A stretch of 64,000 nucleotides of DNA from Craspedostauros australis (lineage: Eukaryota > Bacillariophyta > Bacillariophyceae > Mastogloiales > Achnanthaceae): contig JAMXDE010000078.1 in assembly GCA_026770025.1 (NCBI GenBank), positions 1 to 64,000 on the forward strand. Reading direction: 5' to 3'. Both the position numbers and the translations under genes were made by a program. Positions 26,401 through 36,084 of the stretch are shown one piece after another. How positions within the stretch are numbered: the stretch's first letter is position 1; every line of letters begins with the position of its first letter. The notes beneath the pieces are model-generated. The model was not told where the DNA came from and made no database searches. It worked only from the letters and a program-made list of their open reading frames with translations.

Positions 26401-27670
26401 TGTGTTGCTCAAGGATGTTGGCCTTTGGATGCTTGGCTACATTGTTGAAGTACGATTGCCTGGGGACGTTGCGGTCCTTGACGCGTCTAATGGCGTGCCA
26501 GCGATCTCCTCGTACTTCGTTGTCGTACGAAGCCTGCGCTTTGTTGCAGATTGCCATCCAGGTGAGCTCCTTGGCTGCGAGCTTTGGAAGAGCTTCTTGG
26601 TACGTGAATATGGGGAGACGCTTGAGGATTATCTCAAGATCATCCTTCATCACATAGAGGGGACGTCGGTATTGTTCACCGGAAAGGAACTTGCCGCCTG
26701 CCTGAAGGAAGGCGTCAAGGATGTTGCGGAGCAGATGGAGGTCGAAGCGACCAGCGTCATCGAGGCTCTTGCAGAGGGCGCGAAGCTTGACAGCCATGTC
26801 TCCGACGTTCTCACCAGCGAACTGAGAGCAGTCGACTTGACGGATGTCCTTGGCGATCTTGTCTTGCTCGTCCAACGAGTTGGCGGTGATGCTATTCATG
26901 AATTCGATGAAGAGGGTTAGGAAGTGGTTGTGATACTTCCTTTCGATTCGGTTCATGAGCTGATCTTCGAGAACTGGGTCAAGGCTATCGAGGAAGAACG
27001 AGGCGGCTGCCCAGTTGTTTTGGACGTCGTAGTTGTCCCACTTCTCGTGGTATGCTTCGAAATGCCTCATTGAATCTTCAAGGGTGAAGGAGGCAGGTGA
27101 GTCGAGGACACATACCATTGTTGGGGTTGCAGCGTCATCGGCAATGTATGCCATGGTTAAGAGTCCCGTCTTGCTCATGTGGTTGTGTACCAGCCGAATG
27201 AATTGCTGGATGTTGCCACCTTTCTTGAACTTGTCGGTCAATCCAGTTTCGCGCTTGGCTTGGTTCGCAGAGTCGGCTCCGTTGTGGAGGATTCTCTGCT
27301 GCTGGGCGTGGGTCCATCTAGTTTGGGACCCTTCCTTGAGGCCAGTCCATTCCACGTTTGGTTCGCCTGCTGTCCAGGGTACCCAGTTGCGGCCTTGCTG
27401 GTTCATTCCACCCATGATGGGGACGATTGGCTTGGTGGTGAGGTCTTCGTCGTCATCGTCGCTGTCGTCGTCCGGACGCTTGCCTCCTTTCGGCTTGGGG
27501 TCCGTGATGGCGTCAGCTGCGGCTTGAGAGACGGCTGCTGCCATGTTCGCTGCTTCAGCGTTGGCTTCGGCTGTCAACGTTGCCTCTTGGAGACGGAGGT
27601 TTTCAGTCCAAATGGTCTCGAGCTGTGCTTGCAGCTCTTCCAACGTTGGGTTGGGTTCCCCTTCCGCCAT
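20486..27670 (-). CDS. Copia-A gag-pol polyprotein (2394 aa)
   Basis: Single open frame. In order: a gag-like N-terminal region; a Cys/His pair motif CAKCRRW...H...H at about residue 473; two hydrophobic, membrane-like segments at about 526-588 (unusual for Copia); an aspartic protease motif WDSGAS at about 778; the integrase zinc region (H..H, C..C in CAACQFGK); the integrase core with VDHF, LSDNATTF and HHNGIAERS; a reverse transcriptase with YVDDAG near 2063; and an RNase H ending with KHFLTKWHFFW. Order PR-IN-RT-RH is diagnostic for Copia. The start is the ATG at 27668-27670. Looks whole. Confidence 0.93.
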   Translation of the reverse strand: MAEGEPNPTLEELQAQLETIWTENLRLQEATLTAEANAEAANMAAAVSQAAADAITDPKPKGGKRPDDDSDDDDEDLTTKPIVPIMGGMNQQGRNWVPWTAGEPNVEWTGLKEGSQTRWTHAQQQRILHNGADSANQAKRETGLTDKFKKGGNIQQFIRLVHNHMSKTGLLTMAYIADDAATPTMVCVLDSPASFTLEDSMRHFEAYHEKWDNYDVQNNWAAASFFLDSLDPVLEDQLMNRIERKYHNHFLTLFIEFMNSITANSLDEQDKIAKDIRQVDCSQFAGENVGDMAVKLRALCKSLDDAGRFDLHLLRNILDAFLQAGGKFLSGEQYRRPLYVMKDDLEIILKRLPIFTYQEALPKLAAKELTWMAICNKAQASYDNEVRGDRWHAIRRVKDRNVPRQSYFNNVAKHPKANILEQHKGFGRNNAKKKNQPKKPNNNNGNRKPNQGWASTPPKAGEPQRKLVYDKTFMWCAKCRRWRLLHNTESHQDNFKPKGKGNNNAKPDHLVVDMAAWTCLTAATSQDEKEWWSFVWNLFTSFNYLSCAIGSILSFVSIQVYTLGVEHGWYVTATNAWMIIATTLLLLHSNVPRRHSPIKAADTFQTMSRTKSKSNIRRPIHFNEPVKRTLYDAMTENSKATDPVPMRALNTSPPRNAKSEPRPARTKTRKRNQKRHHWNKPKTPLEYSKYGAKQNNSQNPITRTRSRTSTLSRNLWNIYPKLGIDLACGKSQTQPCDTDAPALLSLQGLASFFTNRHAFASPQKAENCLSPNAPFELVWDSGASISVTNDLDDFCTTPSLPPKPTFLSGFLKKIQVNALGTVEWHVLDVRGSPRKLRLPAFYVPLSKVKLISTSSLLEEYPGETIVFDNSSCKLSGLDGHEGRSAVVANYKKSTKLPTSVGYNSDNIHDLPKALSSIVSTVSDHNVNLTQPQKELLRWHYRLGHLSFNRVKFLLRSGVLTGSEASRKMHTAAAKVIDLPLCAACQFGKLHRRPSPGITQHVVRDKQGVLRTDHLFPGQQVSVDHFVGRTPGRLFTGRGKGDPIDMYRGGAIFVDHASSYIHVEPVAALTTHATLEAKERFELMCRDVGVPVRSYLSDNATTFTSPEYTRHLEAFHQVHRFAGVGAHHHNGIAERSIRTIVSMARTMMMHQSIHWPDMFDAQLWPMAVVHAAYIYNRVPNPATGLTPYDVLSRVRLPLKQLHNLHVWGSPVYVLNKALADGRKIPRWEPRGERYVNVGLSTKHASTVPLVLSPRTGSITPQFHVVFDDWFATTATDPKHLPNYQSEEWTRMFGDTTFQYPFDDDDVEAMEQEETLNSDLKDHSRLKRNDAIEPNIPASPHIPFPSADNQGAEVPSLPAPKQKPMMQTDAGFINDDLAPPMSASEGVNQPLSSTEGDFSYPPAASEGEELQEGPASQEPQWEPSDQLPDPLKKDQSAQPPLQPVSSMPTSNVPETTTSSPIPPTSTITPKRERSTRIRKEPQRFTYGRLGGKAAWLEDDDCDEYHLCVATAAEEEIESDDATSDIHPDSYPIHVFSRAVIDCLNTIEFLQRNGSDPLSIYLHDFKVNSLYLLRQLRQRYRTLNPQASVNDLPRMEPEEFQANMVDWWQPEPTDMTEDAPFNVTDLYEDFFLDMELHIMEDRECEFLFEEQQNEVTVYAVRKFLGIMSKYMLTGIMTPHFDALDFAASSLRDPAESDDLETLMNEGHTPPECGLGATMFKAKFLSIWNAIGQSHNYRLAFESLRQHTSTIRPGPWQQPSKFEVQQFNLGVQEGGTEPVHHVPNTRETDFQAILQSTLTVDPSYILDTNNCIPQKDWANIEQHAYSVNIIEPQPDATNFPAYVDWQLMSYFATGADLDISERTAAYKASTSDPDTLSFDEAIRDDNRDAWMQAANKEIQDLTEKGTWEEVDKNTVPYGERIYPGTWVFRRKRLPDGTIKKYKGRWCCRGDLILEDASTYAPVVAWSSVRIFLITSIVLGWVTTSIDFTNAFVQAEIHKPVFLHLPRGFKSSKGSNTCLVLRKSLYGLTIAPRLWYEHLIRALLAEGFTACDQEQCLFIREGIMIVLYVDDAGIASKTKKFADDFIRSMRNRGFELTQEGSFNEFLGIEVNRDPQADYIHLRQPGLIQKVLAATGMTECGGAATPAAQTALGRNEHEPPMDENWNYRSVVGMLLYLTTNTRPDLAFAVSQVARFGSDPRRSHAKAIKRIMRYLKATQDKGTIIRPTGQLDLTCFVDSDFAGLYRQEPDQDRTAVKSRTGYLIKLGGCPLIWKSKLQTEIALSTMEAEYAALSLAMRTLIPIQQLIRQVIDNAGTDMPLHTNLQCTVFEDNEACISLATNHQPTARTKHFLTKWHFFWYWVKAGFICVQHIPTGEQLADVFTKGSIVQTFQYLRFQIMGW

Positions 27671-28130
27671 GATGGGCGGTGTCGGGTCCTTGAGGGGTCT
27701 TCTGACTTCGAAGGGATCGATCTGTTCTGCGTTCTACTGCTCTTGCTTCGACTTCACTTCGTTTTGAAGTTGTGCACTGAAGTACGATGCTGGCTTTAGA
27801 GAGGGCAGGCGCCTGGTCTGCAGGCGCGGTTGAGCTTGCTTGAGCAGAGGCTACTGCGGTCCGATGTTATGATCGGGTATCGTCAGTTTGGACTTTGTAG
27901 TCCTCTCGAGATGCTCGGTTTTCGAGCTGTGGAGCTTAGTGTCCACTTTGGACCTGAGGGTCCGCTTGGTATTGCTCGGTTTGCGAGCCGTGGAGCTTGG
28001 TGTCCACTCTGGACCTGAGGGTCCTTGCAGTTTGCTCGGTTTGCGAGCGTAGCCTTGGGGCTTGGTCTCTAAGAGACCTTGCGAGCGGTTGGCAGAGGAA
28101 GATGCTCAGTAGAGTTGGTGAACGTTGGTG

Positions 28131-28148
28131 TAACCACTCGCAGCTACC
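28131..28148 (-). other. Copia-A primer binding site
   Basis: Next to the 5' LTR the minus strand reads GGTAGCTGCGAGTGG; with the last LTR base it becomes TGGTAGC. It is complementary to a tRNA end ...GCTACCA, as in eukaryotic initiator tRNA-Met. The tRNA identity is inferred. Confidence 0.6.
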
Positions 28149-28901
28149 AGTTGGATTTTCGTGTGCTGTTGTGACACGATCCGGAAGGGATGGCCTAGTT
28201 GACTGCCAGATTCAGGGAATCTGATGATGAAGTCAACGTGTGGCGACCGTCTGGAGATTAGTAGTTAGTGACAATGAAGTAGATAAGTGTTATAGTGCTG
28301 ATCTTGAGTTGTGCTATTTGTTATTTGAATAGTCTGCATTGTGAGTTGATCAATTTGAGATGTAGGATGAAGAAACGATAGTTGGTCTGAATGGTGTGGC
28401 TCTGCACTGACCTTCAGAGGTTCAGTGCTGAGGGCGGACGGGTCCTCTCTTTCTCTCTTTCTCCAGTATCTCATCGTAGTAGTTCTACGTTCGAGTACTA
28501 AGCCTTGACACCTTGATTGAGGTTTGGGATCGAGAACACAGGTTGTCAGGCCGCAGGAATTGATGTAAGATTCCCTGTGTGTGTTGAAGCAGGGAGGATC
28601 TCTTGGCTGTTGTCATGCAAGGTTGTCAGGTTGTTTGGCTGACAACGGAATTCAGGTTGGTTGCATTACAATAGTTCAGGAGAGCACATAGTTCCCAGGG
28701 TATCTTGATCTCATTGACTTCGGATAGTGTTTGAGTCAGTGGTGATTCATGAATGAGTGTGGGAGAAGGAGGGGAAAGAGCAATTGTTCCGTATTTGTTG
28801 GTGGGAGGTTTCGCGCCAAAATTTCGCGCCAAAATAATTTCAAGGTGCGACAAGGAACACACTGAGTGAAAAGTAGTCCGTTCTTTAGATGAACTTCAAC
28901 T
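28149..28901 (-). repeat. Copia-A 5' LTR
   Basis: 753 bp, the same length as the 3' LTR. It would carry the element's promoter. No core promoter element could be assigned with confidence. Confidence 0.92.
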
Positions 28902-29059
28902 GTAATCAACAAAACCATCGAGATCATTTTCGTCAAATCCGAGCAAAACACAAGCGACGGATTCACCAAGAACATCAAGGCCGACTTACAACGTGAACAC
29001 GAGAAGTCGTACCTTGACACATCGAGAACATTCGAATGACCGAATGCACACAGGAAGGG
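28902..29059 (+). mobile_element. Copia-B fragment, right part up to its 3' LTR
   Basis: Continues the Copia-B sequence interrupted at 19653, ending with the polypurine-like ACACAGGAAGGG just before the 3' LTR. It matches 55989-56152. Confidence 0.9.
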
Positions 29060-29855
29060 TGTCGAGATGTACATGTGAGTATATGTCGAGATGTACGAGT
29101 ATATGTGCATCGTTCACCCGCTATTCTCTCATACGCACTTGGACGGTATAACTACATTCGTGTCGATAGTATACTGTGATTCGTCAGAATTACAGGGGAA
29201 ACGGAACACACGAAAAGGGGCAAGATTTCTGGAGGAAATTTGCAAATGACGATTTCTGAGAGAATTAGAAGATCGTCCGTCCATCCATCAATGGTACCAA
29301 GAGAATCTCGAGGTACTTCCCAACTAAACCTCAGATGACGATATCATCTGACAGACCACTGCATCACCAATGGAACGTGACATCTGGAGAGCAGAAGGAC
29401 GCCTACTGACGTCGACAGGATGTCATCATGTCACCACGTCGACATCTGTCTCCAAGTCAGAGCAGGAGGCGAAGATCCGATGACCGAAGGGCATCAGCAT
29501 CATGGATACAGAAGGTGAACTTCAAATGGCGAGTACTCATGGAGTAGGAGCCAGTACTGAATGAACGGAGTGTCGAATACGGAGTACGTATCGAACACGG
29601 AGTATCGTGCGCGACGAGCACACGATGTTGAGAGAGAGAGAGAATACAGAAGAGGAGCGAGAGAGCATCTCGCGTACCGACTCATAGTCGGAGACTGAAT
29701 CTACGAAACAGATTGAAGCACCAAGAGCATCGGGCAAGAGAACGGGCGTACACCGAGAGCATCGGAGTAGCCAAGTAATGAAATAGCAAACGAACGACTA
29801 TCAACCAACACCATCTTCCACGATCGTAGGTTACCGTGAGCGGAACTTGCCAACA
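29060..29855 (+). repeat. Copia-B 3' LTR of the truncated copy
   Basis: 796 bp, TGTCGAGATG to CTTGCCAACA. Same family as 49102-49894 and 56153-56940. Its right half is closer to the LTR at 49102 than that LTR is to its own partner at 56153. Confidence 0.9.
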
Positions 29856-32107
29856 CAGAGAGAGGAGTGACTTGGCTTCGTCAATCGGACAGTATGAGCA
29901 ATGTGGAGACCGATGACGATGAACAGCGCAGCAGAACCGGAGAACAAGGAAATTCAGAAGATGCTGCGCTAGAGCAGGACGACCTGCTACCCGTCCAGGA
30001 GGATCAGGAACCAGACGATGACGTCGGCGATGAATCCGGAAGGGACGAGGATGGAAGGAGTGAGGAAAGAACGGTAGAAAAAGAACCACCCTCGACTCCA
30101 GTCGCAACACCTGTTGCGTACGTACCGAGAATGGTCAGAGATCTCGCAGGGTATAACAACTCGCCCGTTCCTAAAGAGGACAGAGACTACGGATCCAGCG
30201 AGGCCTCGGAATCTGACGATGAGAAGCAAGAGACTGCCCAAGAGACAGAAGCCGAAACAGCGGCGACAGAGGGGCCGAGCTTCCATACAGACGGGTCGAT
30301 GTTCAACAGAGACGTCGCAGGGATGATGATAGACACCACTCACGGAAAGATGAGATTGGATGACTTCATCGCTGCGAGCCAAGTAACGAATGATCGAGTC
30401 AGACCCGAGCAAGCAAGCGTAGCTATGATGCTAGACCCCACCACCTTCGAAGAATGCTGGGACCATGCAGATCCCAAGAAGAGAAAGAAGTGGAGAGAGG
30501 CTATCAATAAAGAGTTCAACGATATGACCAGAAGAGGAGTATGGGAGAAGATCAAGAGGAACCGAATGCCAAGGGATCGGCGATGCGTGAAGACCAAGTG
30601 GGTATTCAAGGAGAAGAGGAACGGAGTCTTCCGGGCCAGACTCGTTGCCTGCGGCTACTCACAGATCGCAGGAGTGGACTTCTCAGCACACCACGCACCA
30701 GTGATTCATGATGCAACCTACTGCATCATGCTCACTATGAAGATGCTGCTGCACATGGATAGTATGATCATCGACTTCGAGACAGCATTCTTGCATGGAG
30801 AACTTGACAAAGAGATCTACATGCAATGCCCAAAGGGGATGAGGCATGAGGCTGACGAATGCTTGCTGCTCAAGAAGACCATCTACGGATTAGTGCAGAG
30901 CGCCAGACAATGGAACAAAAAGCTGGTCGACATTCTACTCAAACTGGGATTTCGACAGAGCAAAGTGGATCCATGCCTTCTGATTCGAAATCAGGAAGGG
31001 AGACTACTGCTAATAGGCACCTACGTCGACGACTGCCTATGCATCGGAGAAAAGGAGGAGTTGAAGCAACTGACCATCGACATCAAAGCTGAGCAATTCG
31101 GAATCAAGGTGGAGAACGACCTCGAAGATTACCTCAGCTGCAAGATCATCTTCAACAACGACCAGTCGAACTGCTGGGTGAACCAGCCACACATCATCAA
31201 GAACATCATTGATACATTCAAGGATGACGTACTGACTCTACAACGATACGGAACTCCAGGAACGCCAGGACAGGGTATCCAGAGAAACAGCGACCTACCC
31301 AAAGTGGACAGTGACCGACACAGCAGATACCGAAGCGGAGTAGGTATGCTGCTCTACTTGGTGAAGCACTTGCGACCAGACATTGCGAATGCGGTGCGCG
31401 AACTTACCAAGGTGCTGGACGGACCATCGGCTGCAGCATACAAGGAGATGCTGCGAGTAATGAAGTTCGTATCGGACACGAGGGACTACGGACTACGAAT
31501 GCAACCAACCCCGCTGGAGAACGACGCATGGAAGATCGAGATCTACGCGGACAGCGAGTTTGCGGGAGACAAGGATAACCGGATCAGTGTCGGGGGACAT
31601 CTCGTCCTACTGCAAGGGGTGCCCATCGTATGGAAGTCGAAGGCACAACGAAGTGTAACTCTCAGCTCAACAGAGGCGGAATACGTCACTCTGTCAGAAG
31701 CAGGAAAGGAGATTCGCTTCCTCACACAACTAATGGAGGACATCGGCTTGACGATGACCAAACCAGTGGATGTGTATGTGGACAATGTGGGGGCTATCTT
31801 CATTGCCTCCAATCCGTCGACATCAGCACGAACGAGACACATCGATATACGACACCATTTCACTCGGGAGCTGATAGACAACGGAGAAGCACGAATTCAA
31901 TTTGTGCGCTCAGAGGACAACATCGCAGACGGCTTCACCAAGAACACAAAGAAGGAGATTTACGATAGACACAAAGGGAGCATCATTCAATTGAGATCGA
32001 CCATGGATTAATGGGACAGAAGAGATGAGTGCAAGAGCGAGACAAGGGAGTGAGACGAGAGACGATTTGTGTGTGTGAGTGAGTATGGTGGTGCGACAAT
32101 GGAAGGG
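29856..32107 (+). mobile_element. Copia-C pol fragment (RT and RNase H)
   Basis: The open frame to 32011 holds an acidic linker, then a Copia reverse transcriptase (RCVKTKWVFKEK, DFETAFLHGELDKEIYM, GTYVDDCLCIG) and RNase H (YADSEFAGDKDNRISVGG, LSSTEAEYVTLSEAGKEI, NPSTSARTRHIDIRHHF). Gag, protease and integrase are absent: the fragment begins directly after the Copia-B 3' LTR, as expected if Copia-B inserted here and the far flank was later lost. The first nominal codon is GTG; the frame simply runs in from the left. Incomplete element, older than Copia-B. Confidence 0.85.
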
Positions 32108-32884
32108 TGTCAGGAATCGGGGGTACGACTTTGCAAAGATACCGTATTCTGCCGCAGCTCCCATGAGGACTGACTGGAACCGGAATGGTATTAAGTGCAA
32201 AGATACCCATGATTGCCGCAACCCCCAATAGCATCTTCCAGACAAACCGCAACCTAGCAATCGACCAGTTGCACTCGGACAGCCCAATGGCCTTACCTGT
32301 CTTATGCGACATCCAAGCACCCTCATCCAGTGGCCTACTCGGCCATGTCCCGATAACGGTCGGGAACCGAGAGATCTATGACGATGGCAACACACCAGCC
32401 CTGAGTGAATCGAATGAGCGCGACAACCAATATATCTGAACAAGTCGACGCGTCCCTGAGAACCTAATGTGAGAAAGTGAAACAGAGGCGATCCCTATTC
32501 ACCCAAGACCACGATCCAGATGACAATAAGTTCCAAAGATCCAAAGGCAACCATCGAGATGACCGGAAGGAGGAACTGAAATGAAGTGGGACCAGTGAGG
32601 TGACAGGAGACCGAAGGAGAGGTACCTACAGGTCTACGAGTATGAACTTGACGAATGTAGGTGCTCTCCAATCCTCAGCTAAGCAAGCGATGAACCACGA
32701 TGAAAGCAAGATGAAGATGCAGACGAAAGGAGCCAAGCTAAAGGGTGTAACCTCAGGTGGCTACTGCGGATCATGCTTGTTGTGAATTGGAATCGAAAAG
32801 AGATGAGCATGTTGTGCTCACAGTTCTAAAACGGTACAGACTGATAACAGATTAGTCTACTACTATAACCCCGGATTTCCAACA
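32108..32884 (+). repeat. Copia-C 3' LTR
   Basis: 777 bp, TGTCAGGAATCGGGGGTAC to CCCCGGATTTCCAACA, preceded by purine-rich GACAATGGAAGGG. Same family as the solo LTRs at 5728 and 45632. Its right border cuts a host ankyrin gene. Confidence 0.88.
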
Positions 32885-33569
32885 GATGTTTTTGCTGGAA
32901 ATGTCCTGGTCTTCCAGGAGCATCTTATGGATGCTGGAAATCCTGATGTCAACGAACTCCCTGACCACAAGGGACGGTCGTAGTTGTTCCACGCATGCTG
33001 TGCGAACTCGCATGACATCGTGCGATTCGTGGTGGAGCAGTGTGGCGCCAATGTGGATGCGCTGGGCGAAGCTGGGTATTGCGCGCTATACGCCACTTGC
33101 TGCTTCGATCACCTTGACATCGCTCGATACTCGCTGTGCCTTGCTGGCACTAGCCTACTCCTGCCCTCTCGTGGTGACTGTTTACCCATCCATGGCGCAT
33201 GCATGCGCAACTCGATCAAGGTTGCCTTGTACCTTGCCAAGAACCACAACTGCGGAGGGAACGTTCCAGATGAAAATGGTATGACTGCGTTCATCCATGT
33301 ATGCAAGTTGAGTAGCGCAGCTCTAGTCAAAGGACTACTGCAAGCCATGAGTGTTGATCTATCTGGTCAAGACCGATTGGGGCGTTCTGCTCTGCATTAT
33401 GCATGCATGGCCACGTTGCTACAGTCAAGCATCTTGTCCTCAAGCATGGTGCTGACATCACAGCTCTAGACCACAACAAGGACACTCCCATCGAGTTGGA
33501 AAATGGAATGGGAAGCTGGACATCATACAATTCTTTTCTAAACACGCTGTTACCATTGCTTCACGTTGA
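32885..33569 (+). pseudogene. Ankyrin-repeat gene remnant, 5' part missing
   Basis: Ankyrin-type reading: LFHACCANSHDIVRFVVEQ, then DENGMTAFIHVCKLSSAALVKGL and LGRSALHYACM, typical of the xGxTxLHxA helix-turn-helix repeats used for protein binding. The upstream part is gone because the Copia-C LTR ends at 32884. There is an in-frame TAG near 32986 and at least two frame changes, near 33410 and 33510. After the last repeat the frame can end with KLDIIQFFSKHAVTIAS and a stop near 33569. It probably belonged with the BTB region just downstream. Host gene, no longer functional. Confidence 0.7.
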
Positions 33570-33572
33570 AAG

Positions 33573-34045
33573 TTGACTATGCCATTCACTGTCACCCATG
33601 TGACGACGTGTCCTCCACTTCCATTCGACGAGAGCAAGCACACTTGGGTGAGGTTCGACCAAGAACGCACCACCCCAAACAATGGACCTGACAACAACGA
33701 TGTGACCTTTGTCTGCGGAAGTGGTGGTGATGATGATTGCCTCCGCGCCAACTCCGCAATTCTGCCCCACGTCGTCCCCAGAATTGGGCGACTGCTGAGC
33801 ACGGTGTTGGCTCCAGAAGAAGGCCTTTTTCTCAGTCTCTCCTTCATGCACCAGACGTGAGTCATGTCAACGATGATGGTGCCGTCACCATTCCTCTGCC
33901 ACTATTCAGTGCAAAGCATGTTGCCATTGTCCTCAGCTGCATCTACACTGGCAGTATTGTATTCGATCGTCACAATTCCGACCTGGACAACCTCCACAAC
34001 CTCAAGCACGAATTATTCTGGCTTGCTTGCGTGCTCAGGATGTGA
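33573..34045 (+). pseudogene. BTB/POZ-domain gene remnant
   Basis: NNDVTFVCGSGGDDDCLRANSAILP and, after one frame change near 33840, AVTIPLPLFSAKHVAIVLSCIYTGSIVFD resemble the two halves of a BTB/POZ domain (DVTF...HRAIL and IPLPxFSxxxxxxVLxYIYTG). BTB domains dimerise and often recruit ubiquitin ligase cullins. It starts only a few bases after the ankyrin part, so one ankyrin-BTB gene is the simplest view. The C-terminal region continues after a likely intron. Confidence 0.65.
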
Positions 34046-34299
34046 AGTGAAGCACTCTCAGGCACACAGATGACAGTCTTCTATTGATTATCTGTTGTTG
34101 GTGTATTGCTGATACACTCCTTGTTGTGAACCAGATTATGACCACATACCATAAATCCAACAAAGACACATGCTCTGTTCGTTTTTTCCCCTGTGTTGTT
34201 TCAGCCACAAACACTCCGCCTCAGTTGCTTGTGACTGTACGGTCACAGAATCTTTGACCAATACGAGCTACGCGACTCGTTTGACCCCAAAACTCACTC

Positions 34300-35027
34300 T
34301 AGCAGCTCATCCTGCTCTGCAACAAGTTCGAATTCTGGAGAATGAAGCTCGCAGCAGAGATGCACATCATCCACTCCAGCCTGAACAAGCCGTTCGTAAT
34401 GGAGTTGGTGGGCTTCGTTGACGACAACGCATGCCATGTCCTGTTCGATGCATGCATCCACATGCTCATGAACAACAAGACTGTCCTCCTGGAACTCCCA
34501 GAGGCACGTTCATTCATGGACAATGGATTCTTCAGAGCTGTCCTGTTGTTGATACAACAGTCCTGCATTGGTTCCCTACCCAGATATGAGCTGAAGGGTG
34601 GAACCAGAGCTGGTGCTGTGTGATGTCAATGTTGTTGGTTCGATCAGATATTGTTAGTTTGATTTATGAATCTGTTTTGTTGTTTTGTGCTGTTGCTTTG
34701 TGCCCGTGCTGTTTGCATGTGTGTGGTTGTTTTCATCTTCGTTGCGTCTCTTCGCCTTGGCGCGGTCATTCGGGTCATTGTGAGCATGGTGTGTTCCATG
34801 CAGCTGGCGGAGGCCACAACATGTACCAACACCTGCTCGACCTCATGGCAGCCCTAAACAGCACTGATTTGGCCACCAATCACTCCAAGGAGACCATTGA
34901 CCAGCTGTATAAGCGCTGCAAGGAGGAGCTTGGTGTGTCTCTCACCTCTTACCTCCACAGGGATGCGTTGATTGGATGGATGGAATCCATGAAAGATAGC
35001 TCCAACAAGCGCCAAAGCACCAAATGA
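34300..35027 (+). pseudogene. BTB gene 3' exons
   Basis: The open stretch at 34342-34623 includes AEMHIIHSSLNKPFVMELVGF and has the helical character of a BTB C-terminal (BACK-like) region. A likely GT-AG intron runs from about 34613 to 34802: donor after AGAGCTG, acceptor ...CCATGCAG, and the joined codons stay in frame. The last exon (34803-35027) encodes HNMYQHLLDLMAALNSTDLA and ends SSNKRQSTK before a stop. An earlier intron ends near 34202 (TTTCAG). Confidence 0.5.
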
Positions 35028-35293
35028 TCAACATAGAACGACGATTGCACAGCATTCATGACAACACCCACTAGCAACAGAAACAGCAGACTGCACTATG
35101 ATAGCCGTTTACGTAGTGAATAAATCTACAAGTCTACGAAGTTTGAAAGTACAGAAGCTTATATTCGAGTAGATATGAATCGATTCGTGTAGGCCATGAT
35201 ACTCGCAGATGAGCAGAAATCTGTGTGATTCCTCTTCCCGTTCTGCGTGGTGCTGTGGAAACGCGAGGGTTTGTGTGGCGGGATGATGACGAA
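35028..35293. other. Spacer, nothing recognised
   Basis: Between the BTB gene end and a Copia-C LTR. No feature seen. Confidence 0.5.
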
Positions 35294-36084
35294 TGTTGGA
35301 AATCCGGGGTGGTGTGATAGTAGAAAGCTAATCGTTTGTTAGAATCTACTTCTCTGAACTGTGAGCTCTTCATTGCTCTCAATTGCAAAGTCCAATCTCC
35401 TCCTGAGATCACCATGGGTCCCTCTGTTGGTCTAGCAGGCATCCATCTTGCATTCATCGCAAATTCACCATGGACATGCATGCACCACCGAGTACCCCAT
35501 GTTCGTGCACACAAGCACGTTGTCCTCCGCTGATAGTTTCGATGCCTTAGACATCGCCGAGTCGTAGGCATCACACAGATCGGTTCAATCGATCAGATCA
35601 CAGTCTCTCATGCATCGCGGGAACGCGTTGGTTGGGAGCTCATTCAGCTCCTCGACCATCTCACATCTCCGATCATTTCACATCTCCGATCATCTCCGAT
35701 CGACTCCGATCGTTTCTGATTGTTTCTTCGCCGATCACTTCACCGGCTTCCTGGAAGTTCCTCATACCAGGTTCGTTCACAGGCCATCTCACACTTCGTG
35801 ACATCGGCCCTCCTCCAGTACTCTTTTTCATTGGTTGCGACATGGGGGCCGTAGTCGCTCGTATCGTGATGTTGGTCACGATTCCAACATCCCCGCCCCC
35901 TGCGACATACACGTGTGATTCGCATTCCTGCATTGGAGTCATGAACGTCAAGGCATGGTTCGCATTCGGCACGTGACGTTCTCCACCGCGAGTTACGTGC
36001 AGCTCACATTTTTCTGTGTCACAATGATCAAACGTGGGAGTTGCGGTAATGTAGAATATCCCGACGTTCGGCTCCTTACTCCTG
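35294..36084 (-). mobile_element. Truncated Copia-C LTR
   Basis: Starts (plus strand) TGTTGGAAATCCGGGG and runs parallel to 5728-6510 with few differences, then stops before the last ~45 bp. Together these two form a sub-family distinct from the LTRs at 32108 and 45632. Confidence 0.85.

Larger units (their letters stand above)
19654..28901 (-). mobile_element. Copia-A LTR retrotransposon, looks whole
   Basis: 9248 bp with two 753-bp LTRs (19654-20406 and 28149-28901), one long gag-pol frame, a primer site, a polypurine tract and a 5-bp target duplication. By eye the LTRs differ at about ten sites (~1.3%), so the insertion is young. It lies inside Copia-B. The LTR ends read AGTTG...CAACT rather than TG...CA. 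Relationship: the diatom Copia (CoDi) type, inferred from polyprotein length and layout. Confidence 0.93.

Noticed and set aside
29867-29869. Start codon for Copia-C frame
   Set aside because: It is GTG at the edge of a fragment; the frame runs in from a lost 5' part.
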